Shown here: positions 37,333 to 45,357 of the stretch, piece by piece
How positions within the stretch are numbered: the first letter of the stretch is position 1
Layout: each line of letters starts with the position of its first letter
Source of the DNA: Hyphococcus sp.
Lineage (GTDB): Bacteria; Pseudomonadota; Alphaproteobacteria; Caulobacterales; Parvularculaceae
Assembly (NCBI GenBank): GCA_028284345.1
Contig: JANQRY010000008.1
Coordinates: 186,001-250,000 of the forward strand
DNA: 64,000 nt
Direction of reading: 5' to 3'
Notes under the pieces: model-generated
Told to the model about the DNA's origin: nothing
Database searches by the model: none
Seen by the model: only the letters and a program-made list of their open reading frames with translations
Program-made: the position numbers and the translations under genes

Positions 37333-37590
37333 ATGAGCGACGACGCCAACAAAACGCGGCCTGACAACGCCAAACGAAAATCCGTGCGGTTTTTTCTGAT
37401 CTGCTCCGCGCTGATCGCGGGCGCTGTCACGGTTTTCGCCATGGCCATGCGGCTCGAGATCTTCAGCGCCGGCCCGCATGTGGCGTTCGCCATGTTTGCG
37501 GGCGTTTTCTTTACGATTGTGTTGGGCGTCGGGCTGATGGCGCTTGCCTTTCATTCCGACGATTCCGGCATTGACGACCAGCAGTCGTAA
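37333..37590 (+). CDS. Small two-helix membrane protein, unknown
   Basis: An 85-residue protein: a polar Lys/Arg-rich start (MSDDANKTRPDNAKRKSV), two membrane helices (about 20-42 and 50-75), and an acidic tail. The high GC content and codon use fit the core genome rather than the islet to its left. The ATG at 37333 is preferred; the frame opens to 37228 through the direct repeat without sense. It ends 9 bases before the convergent gloB stop. No family recognised. Confidence 0.6.
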   Translation: MSDDANKTRPDNAKRKSVRFFLICSALIAGAVTVFAMAMRLEIFSAGPHVAFAMFAGVFFTIVLGVGLMALAFHSDDSGIDDQQS

Positions 37591-37599
37591 CGGCCCGCC

Positions 37600-38367
37600 T
37601 TAAAACTGATCTTTCCGCCGACGCGTCTCCGCAAACACCGAGACCGCATCGGCCCCGCTCATGTCGATGGCGGCCTGAAGCCCGCTGTCCTCAGCGCGCA
37701 GAAACGGGTTTGTCTTCAGCTCTATCGCCACATTCGTCGGCACGGTGGGCTCGCCCGCCGCGCGCAGCCGGTCGACTTCCTCGGCGCGCCGACGCAGATC
37801 TTCATTATGCGGATCGACGCTGAGCGCGAAGGCGGCGTTCGCTTGCGTATATTCATGGGCGCAATAGAGCTTCGTCTCTGGCGGCATCGCCGCGATCTTC
37901 GAAAGCGACGTCCACATCTGATCGGGCGTCCCCTCAAAGAGACGCCCGCAGCCCATGGCGAAGATCGTATCGCCGACAAAGGCGGCGCCGTCGTCGGCGA
38001 AATGATAGATAATATGCCCCGACGTGTGGCCCGGCGTGTCGCGCACCGTCGCCGTCGTCGCGCCCAGTTCAACCACATCGTCTTCGCCGACCCGCCGGTC
38101 GATGCCGGGGATTTTCGCCGCCTCGCCCGCCGGCCCGATGATGCGGCAGCCCCATTTTTCCTTCAGCGCCAGATTGCCGCCCGCGTGATCGGCATGCCAG
38201 TGGGTGTTCAGGATATGCGTCAGCCGCCAGCCCTTTTCGTCGAGCGCGGCGTTAATGGCGTCCGGATCCGGCGTGTCGATCGTGGCGACGGCGCCCTCGG
38301 CCCGGTCCCGGATCAGAAAGCCGTAATTGTCGCTGAGGCAGGGAAACTGATGAATGTCGATGGGCAT
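37600..38367 (-). CDS. gloB: Hydroxyacylglutathione hydrolase (glyoxalase II)
   Basis: A 255-residue metallo-beta-lactamase-fold thioesterase that hydrolyses S-lactoylglutathione, completing methylglyoxal detoxification. The binuclear metal motif is THWHADHAGG, with later ligands in TPGHTSGH, FVGDTIFAMGCGRLFEG and AHEYT. The C-terminal HAGH domain is present. Length is normal. It is divergent from the methyltransferase gene at 38451, a pairing common in alphaproteobacteria. Confidence 0.96.
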   Translation of the reverse strand: MPIDIHQFPCLSDNYGFLIRDRAEGAVATIDTPDPDAINAALDEKGWRLTHILNTHWHADHAGGNLALKEKWGCRIIGPAGEAAKIPGIDRRVGEDDVVELGATTATVRDTPGHTSGHIIYHFADDGAAFVGDTIFAMGCGRLFEGTPDQMWTSLSKIAAMPPETKLYCAHEYTQANAAFALSVDPHNEDLRRRAEEVDRLRAAGEPTVPTNVAIELKTNPFLRAEDSGLQAAIDMSGADAVSVFAETRRRKDQF

Positions 38368-38450
38368 GGGCGATGAAACTTTCTTTACATCCTTGAGCGG
38401 CGGACAGCATAACGGCCTTGCCGCCCGGCCGCAAAACCCCGCGGAGCCCC

Positions 38451-39191
38451 ATGCGAACGGACATCCTCGATTATCACGAATTCTACCGCACGCCCCTCGG
38501 CGCCGCCGCGGCGGACTTTATCAGCGCGCGTCTCATCGAGGCTTGGGGAGAGGCGCGGGGCTGTCGCGTCGCCGGCTTCGGCTTCGCCAATCCGTTCCTT
38601 GCGAAATTTGACCATGCCGAGCGCCGGCTCGCGCTCGCCCCGGGCGGGCAAGGGGTCATTCGCTGGCCCGGCGCCGGAGCCAACGCCGCCGCGCTTGTGG
38701 GCGAGCGGTCATGGCCGTTGCCGGACGCCTCGATCGACCGGCTGTTGATCGTGCACGGGCTTGAAGAAGCGCCCGATCCGCGCCGGCTCATGCGCGAGGC
38801 CTGGCGCGTCCTCGCCGATGACGGGCGCGTCATCATCGTCGCATCGCACCGGCGCGGCCTGTGGTCGATCATTGAAACGACCCCCTTCGCCGCAGGCCGG
38901 CCCTATCTCAAGGGTCAGCTTGACCGGTTGCTGCGCGAGGCGATGTTCGGGGGCGCGTTCTGGAACGCAGCGCTCTATTTCCCGCCGGTCAAAAGCCGGT
39001 TCCTCCTGCGCAGCGCCCGGGCCTGGGAGCGCGCCGGCGCGCGGGTCTGGCCGGGCCTTTCCGGCGTTCTGATGGTCGAGGCGTCCAAGGACCTTGCGGT
39101 CCCGGCGGGCCTCGTGAGGAGCGCCCGCGAGCGCCGGCGCCGGCCCGCCCCCGCGACGGCCCGGCCCGCACAAAAAGACGCGCCGGGTTGA
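38451..39191 (+). CDS. Class I SAM-dependent methyltransferase
   Basis: A 246-residue protein starting MRTDILDYHEFYRTPLGAAA. The fold is recognised by PLPDASIDRLLIVHGLEEAP followed by LMREAWRVLADDGRVIIV, the usual post-motif region of class I methyltransferases. The SAM-binding glycine loop is degenerate (VAGFGFANPF). The C-terminus is a Pro/Arg-rich tail. It is divergent from gloB, with which it is often found; the substrate is unknown. The gene ends 70 bases before hisC. Confidence 0.82.
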   Translation: MRTDILDYHEFYRTPLGAAAADFISARLIEAWGEARGCRVAGFGFANPFLAKFDHAERRLALAPGGQGVIRWPGAGANAAALVGERSWPLPDASIDRLLIVHGLEEAPDPRRLMREAWRVLADDGRVIIVASHRRGLWSIIETTPFAAGRPYLKGQLDRLLREAMFGGAFWNAALYFPPVKSRFLLRSARAWERAGARVWPGLSGVLMVEASKDLAVPAGLVRSARERRRRPAPATARPAQKDAPG

Positions 39192-39261
39192 AGCCGGGCG
39201 AGCCCCGGCGCTATAGCCGGCCTCAGCATGTTGATTTGACCCTTTAGAGAAAGACCCTGCC

Positions 39262-40347
39262 ATGGCCGCGCCGACCCCCCGCCCCGGGATCCTCGATATC
39301 AAGCCTTACGTGCCCGGCGCGTCCGAAGCCCCCGGGGCGGAGACCGTCTACAAACTGTCGTCGAACGAATCCGCCCTCGGCGCCAGCCCGGCGGCGATCG
39401 CGGCGTATGACAAGGCGAAGGACGGGCTTTTTCTCTATCCCGACGGCGCCTGCACGACATTGCGCGAAAAGATCGGCGCTGCCTACGCGCTCGATCCGGA
39501 CCGCATCGTCTGCGGCGCGGGCTCCGATGAATTGTTGCAGCTTTTAACGAAAGCCTATGCGGGCGTCGGCGACAATATCGTTCAGTCCGATCACGGGTTT
39601 CTGGTGTACGCCCTCGCCGCGAAGGGCCACGGCGCCGAGGTGCGGTTCGCGCCGGAGAAAAACCTCACCTGCAATGTGGATGCGATGCTCGAACAGGTGG
39701 ACGAAAACACGCGGATCATGTTCGTCGCCAATCCCAACAACCCGACCGGCACCTATCTGCCCGAATCGGAATTGCGGCGGCTGCGCGAAAATCTGCGCGA
39801 AGACGTGCTGCTCGTCATCGACTCCGCTTACGCGGAATATATGGAAGAAGCTGACTACGGCGCGGGCGTAAGCCTTGTCGACGAAGGCGAGAACACCGTC
39901 ATGACACGGACGTTTTCAAAAATTTACGGTCTCGCCGCAGTACGTCTCGGCTGGGTCTATTGCCCGGCGAGCATTGCCGGCGTCCTCAACCGCATCCGCG
40001 GCCCCTTCAATGTGAGCGAAGCGGCGCAGGTCGCCGGCGTCGCCGCCCTTGAGGATCAGGCGTTCGTAAAAAAGAACCGCGATTTCAACCGCAAGGAACG
40101 GGAAATCGTGATGCAGCGGCTTGGCGGGCTTGGCGTCGAATGCGCCCCGGCCTATGGCAATTTCGTTTTGTTCCGCGCGCCGGACGGCGACGCCGGCGGG
40201 CTGCAGGATTATTTGCGTGAACGCGGCGTCATTGTGCGCGAGATGGGCGCCTACAAACTGGGCGAATGGCTGCGCGTTTCGATCGGTCCGGTCGACGCCA
40301 ACCGGCGCTTCCTTGACCTGATGGAAAGTCGGCTCGGCGATGGCTGA
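39262..40347 (+). CDS. hisC: Histidinol-phosphate aminotransferase
   Basis: A 361-residue PLP enzyme of histidine synthesis; HisC homologues paired with tyrC may also serve phenylalanine and tyrosine. Motifs are KLSSNESALGASP, GAGSDELLQLL, VANPNNPTGTYLP, and the PLP lysine in TFSKIYGLAAVRLGW, with a late LRVSIG arginine segment. ATG 39262 is preceded by GAGAAAG. Its last codons overlap tyrC by 8 bases, indicating a coupled pair. Confidence 0.94.
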   Translation: MAAPTPRPGILDIKPYVPGASEAPGAETVYKLSSNESALGASPAAIAAYDKAKDGLFLYPDGACTTLREKIGAAYALDPDRIVCGAGSDELLQLLTKAYAGVGDNIVQSDHGFLVYALAAKGHGAEVRFAPEKNLTCNVDAMLEQVDENTRIMFVANPNNPTGTYLPESELRRLRENLREDVLLVIDSAYAEYMEEADYGAGVSLVDEGENTVMTRTFSKIYGLAAVRLGWVYCPASIAGVLNRIRGPFNVSEAAQVAGVAALEDQAFVKKNRDFNRKEREIVMQRLGGLGVECAPAYGNFVLFRAPDGDAGGLQDYLRERGVIVREMGAYKLGEWLRVSIGPVDANRRFLDLMESRLGDG

Positions 40348-41269
40348 CCCGCTGTTTGAACGCGCGGCGATTGTCGGCGCCGGTCTGATCGGCGCCTCGC
40401 TGGCGCGCGCCTTGCGCAAGGCCGGCGCCGTCAAATCGCTGATCGCCTATGACAAGGACCCGGCGGCCGCCGCGCGGGCGAAAGAGATCGGCGTTGTCGA
40501 CGAAGCGGCCAAGGACTTTGCCGCCGCCGCAGCGAACGCCGACCTCATCGTCATCGCCGCCCCGGTGGGCGCGATCGACGCCCTGTGCCGCGACGTCAAC
40601 GACCACGCCAGAGACGGCGCCCTCGTCATCGACGTCGGATCGGTTAAAGGCGCCGTCGCCGAGGCGGCGGCGCAATTGCGCGCGGATATCGCCTTCGTTC
40701 CCTGTCACCCCGTGGCCGGCACGGAGCAGTCGGGACCGGATGCGGGTTTCGCCGAACTCTTCGACGACCGCTGGTGCATCATCACCCCGCTCGACCGTCA
40801 GGACGACGCCTACAAGGCGGCGGTCGACAAGGCGAGGACGCTGTGGGAGCGCGTCGGGGCCCATGTGGAATTCATGGACCCGGCCCATCACGACCTCGCC
40901 CTCGCCGTCACAAGCCATCTGCCGCACCTGATCGCCTTTACGCTGGTCGGCGCCGCCGACGACGTTGAGTCGGTCGCCCAGGCGGAAGTCGTCAAATATT
41001 CCGCCGGCGGCTTTCGGGACTTCACGCGCATCGCCGCCTCCGACCCGGTGATGTGGCGGGACGTGTTTTTAAAAAATCGCGAAGCGGTGCTTGAGGTGCT
41101 GGGGCGCTTTTCCGAAGAACTCGCCGTCATGCAGCGGGCGATCCGCTGGGGCGACGGGGAGGCGCTGGAAAAAGCCTTTACCCGCGGCCGGTCGCTCAGG
41201 CGCGCCATCGTCGAGGCGGGCCAGGAAACGGCGAAACCCAATTTCGGGCGCGACAAGAAGGGGCATTAG
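40340..41269 (+). CDS. tyrC: Prephenate/arogenate dehydrogenase
   Basis: A 309-residue NAD-dependent dehydrogenase in tyrosine synthesis. The Rossmann motif is AAIVGAGLIGASLARAL, followed by YDKDP at the end of strand 2. PCHPVAGTEQSGPDAGFAEL is the characteristic prephenate-binding segment, with the catalytic His in it, and AVTSHLPHLIAFTL follows. Whether it prefers prephenate or arogenate cannot be told. It overlaps hisC by 8 bases and ends at a dispersed-repeat-like element. Confidence 0.92.
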   Translation: MADPLFERAAIVGAGLIGASLARALRKAGAVKSLIAYDKDPAAAARAKEIGVVDEAAKDFAAAAANADLIVIAAPVGAIDALCRDVNDHARDGALVIDVGSVKGAVAEAAAQLRADIAFVPCHPVAGTEQSGPDAGFAELFDDRWCIITPLDRQDDAYKAAVDKARTLWERVGAHVEFMDPAHHDLALAVTSHLPHLIAFTLVGAADDVESVAQAEVVKYSAGGFRDFTRIAASDPVMWRDVFLKNREAVLEVLGRFSEELAVMQRAIRWGDGEALEKAFTRGRSLRRAIVEAGQETAKPNFGRDKKGH

Positions 41270-41270
41270 A

Positions 41271-41370
41271 GCGCGTCCACAAAAAGTGTGAGCGGTTTTT
41301 TGGATTCGGACGCGCGACCACTAAAAATCTAGATTGCGTTCTTGATTCAATAAGAAGTGAACGCGGTCTA
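41271..41370. repeat. Intergenic double-hairpin element
   Basis: Two inverted repeats in a row directly after tyrC: GCGCGTCC (41271-41278) with GGACGCGC (41308-41315), and GCGTTC (41336-41341) with GAACGC (41359-41364) around TTGATTCAATAAGAA. It resembles dispersed palindromic intergenic repeats of alphaproteobacteria. Only one copy is in this window, so the repeat status is an inference. It may also terminate the hisC-tyrC transcript. Confidence 0.5.
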
Positions 41371-41458
41371 GGACCGCCGACGCGAAATCTTTTGGGGGAT
41401 TGATGATCCCGCGCCGGCGCAGGCCTCCAGCATTGTTCATGCGTTGGCCATCTGGCGT

Positions 41459-42223
41459 TCAACCGTCGTCGGACAGGTTGATGGACGCGTCGGCGTTGTG
41501 CCGGCCGCGCATGGTCTCCGAGCCCGTGCTGATCTCCATAAAGCGGGCGAAAATCTCCTCCGCCGTCTCATCGCCTTCAACCAGGGCGTTTTCGGCGGCG
41601 TGGCGTTGCGCCATCGCCACCGCGTCTTTCGCATAGGTCACGATGGTAAAGGCGTTGCCCTGCGTGCCGATGCTGTCCCAGCTCACGCTATAGGAGTAGG
41701 GCGAATTTTTTTCTTCCATTAGCGCCTTGTAGTCCTTCAACAGCGCTTCGGCCTCGTCCCGCTTGCCGTAGCGGATATGAAACGTGTCGATTTCCATGTA
41801 CGGGCCGCCTTCATCGGCGTCGGTCCTGTAGGAAAGGTCCGGCGCGTAGCGCACAAAGAAGGTGCGCGAATCGACAAGGGCCGCATTGAACGCCTTGAGC
41901 GCTTTCTCCATCTTCCTGCCGCCGGCTTCGTCAACGGCGTTTCGCGCCGCAAACACGGCGTCAACATCGGCGAATTTACTGATCGGCGTCACGATCCAGC
42001 GCATATTGCGATGGCCGCCGACAAACTCAGAATACGGATAGTCGTTCGCCTCGGCGGTTTCCTTGATGGTCATCCAGGCGTCGTCAAAACTCTTCTCCTG
42101 CGACGGGTCGAGTTCGAACAGGCTGACCATGCTCATGGTTGGTTCGTGTTGTTCGGCCCACGCCGCGCCAACGGCCAGGCACGCGCTGGCGATTGCGCCA
42201 ACGACAAGTTTTATCAGAGACAT
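41459..42223 (-). CDS. Exported protein of unknown function, possible internal duplication
   Basis: A 254-residue protein with signal peptide MSLIKLVVGAIASACLAVGAAWA. The mature part seems to hold two similar alpha/beta halves: MSMVSLFELDPSQEKSFDDA (near 30) and YMEIDTFHIRYGKRDEAEAL (near 143), each followed by a helix and a hydrophobic strand. This suggests a pair of ferredoxin-like dimeric barrel repeats, an inference from pattern only. I do not recognise a named family. Monocistronic; the 233-base gap to spoVR on its right holds its promoter. Confidence 0.7.
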   Translation of the reverse strand: MSLIKLVVGAIASACLAVGAAWAEQHEPTMSMVSLFELDPSQEKSFDDAWMTIKETAEANDYPYSEFVGGHRNMRWIVTPISKFADVDAVFAARNAVDEAGGRKMEKALKAFNAALVDSRTFFVRYAPDLSYRTDADEGGPYMEIDTFHIRYGKRDEAEALLKDYKALMEEKNSPYSYSVSWDSIGTQGNAFTIVTYAKDAVAMAQRHAAENALVEGDETAEEIFARFMEISTGSETMRGRHNADASINLSDDG

Positions 42224-42456
42224 TCTGATCCTCCCAAATTACGCCGCCGGCAGCGGCGGCGTTTCACCGGGGCGCGATCGCAGACACCAATGTGATCGCC
42301 TCTCGGGCGATCGTCTGTAATGTGATCGATATTTTCGGCGCCGCGGCAACGCCGCAGGCGCGTTTCCTCACCCCACTGACGAGATAATTTCACGAAAATT
42401 GGGGGGTGTAAATATTGCGCCGCAACATCGGCGCGGCAGCGTCGCAAAGGAACGCG

Positions 42457-43959
42457 TCAGGCTTCCTTGTCGCCGTCCATGAGCACAACCTCATGCCCCC
42501 ACAACGCTTCGATATGCGTCATGACGGCCTCTTTCGTCTGATCGCTCAGGGTACGGCCATTATGAACGTCGTGACGCAGGCGCAACGTGCGGTCGCCTTC
42601 CAGATCCGCGGCGACGACCTGAATATTCGGGTCGTGCATACCGAGATCATACATGCCCGAAAGCCGTTCACGCACGCGTCTGAAACCGCGCTCGTCGTGA
42701 ATGGCGGCGACTTCCACATGAGATTCCGCCGCGTCATCGGCGATCGCAAACATCCTGAAATCGCGCATCACCTTGGGCGACAGATATTGCAGGATAAAGC
42801 TTTCGTCGCGATAATTCGCCCAGGCGTCTTTCAGCACTGCGCGCCAGTCCCCATGGCCGGCGATTTCCGGAAACCACTCCGCGTCTTCTTCCGTGGGCTC
42901 CTCGCAGATGCGTTTTAAATCCTCCATCATGGCGAAGCCGAGAGCGTAAGGGTTGATCCCCGAATAGCGCGGATCGTCGAACTCGGGCTGGAAAACCACC
43001 GATGAGTGGGAGTGCATGAACTCCATCATCGCGCCCTCGCCAATGAGGCCCTGATCGTAAAGCTCGTTCATGATGTAGTGATGGACGAACGTTGCGCAGC
43101 CTTCGTTCATCACCTTGGTCTGTTTCTGCGGGTAAAAATACTGCGCCATATTACGCACGATGCGGACCAACTCGCGCTGCCACGGCCTTAAGATCGGCGA
43201 GGCTTTTTCGATGAAATAAAGAAGGTTTTCTTCCGGCAGCTTGATGTTGCGCACTTCAAGCTGGCGTTCCTCGGCCGTCTCGTCGTCTTCTTCCTGGTTC
43301 GGCAGGGTGCGCCAGATGTCGTTGAAGGTCAGTTCTTCATGGGCGGCGCGGGCGGCGAGCTTCGCCATCTTGTCGGCTTCCGATAGCCGAGGCGGGCGGT
43401 TATAGCGGAAGACGCCCTGATCCATGAGCGCATGCGCGGCGTCGAGAATCGACTCGACTTCTTCAAGACCGTACTCGTCCTCGCATTTGGCGATGTATTT
43501 CTTGGCGAAGTCGAGATAGCTCAAAATCCCGTCGGCGTCCGTCCACTGACGAAAAAGGTAATTGTTCTTGAAAAAATGGTTATGGCCGAAGCTGGCGTGG
43601 GCCATGACGAGGGCCTGCATCGTCATGGTGTTTTCTTCCATGAGGTAAGCGATGCACGGGTTCGAATTGATTACGATCTCATAAGCGAGACCGGAATAGC
43701 CCTTTTGATACATCATCTGGTCGCGTGCGAAGTGCTTGCCGAAGGACCAGTGGCGATACATCAGCGGCATGCCGTGGCTGGAATAGGCGTCCAGCATCTG
43801 TTCCGACGAAATGATCTCGATCTGGTTCGGGTAGATGTTGAGACCCAGATCGTTGAGGGCGATGTCTTCAATGGCGTCGAGGGCGTGCTGAAGGGTTTCG
43901 AAATCCCAGTCGGCGGTGTCGAAGAGGAGGGAGGACTTGTCGAGGGTTTCAGACATCAC
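42457..43959 (-). CDS. SpoVR-family protein
   Basis: A 500-residue cytoplasmic protein of the SpoVR/YcgB family. Its biochemical role is not established; in enterobacteria it is co-regulated with YeaG/YeaH in stationary phase and starvation. Family segments visible are NQIEIISSEQMLDAYSSHGM, HWSFGKHFARDQMMYQKG, HNHFFKNNYLFRQWT, VMNEGCATFVHHYIMNELYD and NPYALGFAMMEDLKRI. Length is normal. It overlaps yeaH by 4 bases and is last in the prkA-yeaH-spoVR operon. Confidence 0.95.
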   Translation of the reverse strand: MMSETLDKSSLLFDTADWDFETLQHALDAIEDIALNDLGLNIYPNQIEIISSEQMLDAYSSHGMPLMYRHWSFGKHFARDQMMYQKGYSGLAYEIVINSNPCIAYLMEENTMTMQALVMAHASFGHNHFFKNNYLFRQWTDADGILSYLDFAKKYIAKCEDEYGLEEVESILDAAHALMDQGVFRYNRPPRLSEADKMAKLAARAAHEELTFNDIWRTLPNQEEDDETAEERQLEVRNIKLPEENLLYFIEKASPILRPWQRELVRIVRNMAQYFYPQKQTKVMNEGCATFVHHYIMNELYDQGLIGEGAMMEFMHSHSSVVFQPEFDDPRYSGINPYALGFAMMEDLKRICEEPTEEDAEWFPEIAGHGDWRAVLKDAWANYRDESFILQYLSPKVMRDFRMFAIADDAAESHVEVAAIHDERGFRRVRERLSGMYDLGMHDPNIQVVAADLEGDRTLRLRHDVHNGRTLSDQTKEAVMTHIEALWGHEVVLMDGDKEA

Positions 43960-45278
43960 GCCGCCTCCCGCTTGTTCTTAGCGAACAGCTCGCGGAAGAC
44001 CGGAAAGATATCCTGGGGCCGTGCGATTCGTGTTTGCGCGAAATTCGGCCAGGCGGGCGCAAAACCGCGATAGGCGCGCCAGAGTTCAGCGCCGGAATCG
44101 TCTGACGAAAAGACTTCGAGTTCGCGCTCATCGAGGATTTCGATATAGGCGTAATATTGCGAGATCGGCATGACCGCGTTCCGCAGAAGTTCAACGCAGG
44201 CCTTGGCGTCGCCGCTTTGCGTAAAGCCGTCGGACGCCTGCGCCACATAGATGTTCCATTCGTGGGCCGGAAAGCGGTCTTTCTGGACTTCCAGCATCTT
44301 GTCGAGGGCCGTCGACACCACCGTGCCGCCAGACTGGCGCGAATAGAAAAAGGTTTCCTCGTCGACCTCTTCGGCGTGATGAGTGTGCCGGATGAAGACG
44401 ACCTCGACCCGCTCATAGCGGCGCTTCAGGAACAGATAGAGCAGCATGTAAAAGCGCTTGGCGAGATCTTTTTCCCGCTCGCCCATGGAGCCGGAAACGT
44501 CCATCAGGCAGAACATAACCGCCGCGGTGGTTTCCACCGGCGTCGGCTCGTAGGCGTTGTAGCGCACATCGAGCGGGTCGATGAACGGCGCCCAGCGGCG
44601 GCGTTTTTCCATCGATTCCAGTTTCTCGATGATGTCCTTGATCTCCGCGACCTGGTCTTCATCGGGCTGGGCGATGCGCTCCAGTTCGAAGAGGCGCTCT
44701 TTCAGCGCGTTCATTTCCTTCGTGGACGGACGGCGCAAGGCGAGGCGCCGGCCATGGGCGTTGCGCATGGTGCGGACGAGATTCATGTTCGTCGGCGAAC
44801 CGGCGACGGTGATGCCGGCGCGCTTATAGGCGTAGGCCTTGATCTCTTTCAGCGAGCGCTTGACGAGATTGGGCAGTTCCAGATCTTCAAAGAAGATGTC
44901 GAGAAACTCGTCCTGGGTCAGCGTGAACTGAAAGGAATCCTCTGAATCGCCGTCAGTTGAGGCTTTCTTGCCTTTTCCCTTGCCGGCGCCCTTGGGCGGC
45001 TTCTTGATCCTGTCGCCGGCCCCGAACTCTTTGTTGCCCGGATGAACGACCCCCCGCTGGCCCTTTTCCGGATCGAGCCGGAAGCGCGGTTCGGCGGTCG
45101 ATTTCGACGGGATCGAAATCTTCTCGCCCTTGTCGATTTCCTTCAAGGACCGTTCGCGCAGGGATTTGTTGACCGCTTCCTTGATCTGCGCCTTGGCGCG
45201 TTTCAGGAAACGCTGTCGGTTGCCAAGGGACTTGCCCTTGGGATTCTTGCGCCGGTCGATGAAGTGACTGAGTTGCAT
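43956..45278 (-). CDS. yeaH: YeaH/YhbH-family protein (DUF444, VWA-type)
   Basis: A 440-residue protein of the YeaH/YhbH (DUF444) family. The first ~130 residues are highly basic (FIDRRKNPKGKSLGNRQRFL). The C-terminal half is a von Willebrand A-type domain with a MIDAS-like DVSGSMGEREKD, followed by VEVVFIRHTHHAEEV and QSGGTVVSTALDKM. It is the partner of the PrkA kinase in a conserved stress operon; the target is unknown. It lies between prkA (79 bases upstream, with a hairpin) and spoVR. Confidence 0.94.
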   Translation of the reverse strand: MQLSHFIDRRKNPKGKSLGNRQRFLKRAKAQIKEAVNKSLRERSLKEIDKGEKISIPSKSTAEPRFRLDPEKGQRGVVHPGNKEFGAGDRIKKPPKGAGKGKGKKASTDGDSEDSFQFTLTQDEFLDIFFEDLELPNLVKRSLKEIKAYAYKRAGITVAGSPTNMNLVRTMRNAHGRRLALRRPSTKEMNALKERLFELERIAQPDEDQVAEIKDIIEKLESMEKRRRWAPFIDPLDVRYNAYEPTPVETTAAVMFCLMDVSGSMGEREKDLAKRFYMLLYLFLKRRYERVEVVFIRHTHHAEEVDEETFFYSRQSGGTVVSTALDKMLEVQKDRFPAHEWNIYVAQASDGFTQSGDAKACVELLRNAVMPISQYYAYIEILDERELEVFSSDDSGAELWRAYRGFAPAWPNFAQTRIARPQDIFPVFRELFAKNKREAA

Positions 45279-45301
45279 AAGGGACCAAGGATCAGGTTTC
45301 A

Positions 45302-45338
45302 GGGATTAGGGTCAAAATGAAAACTAATCCCTAATCCC
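45302..45338. repeat. Intercistronic hairpin between prkA and yeaH
   Basis: GGGATTAGGG (45302-45311) pairs with CCCTAATCCC (45329-45338) across a 17-base loop that holds a further CTAATCC. No T run follows. It may stabilise or attenuate the prkA-yeaH transcript. Confidence 0.65.
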
Positions 45339-45357
45339 AATTCCCCAACCCCTCCAA

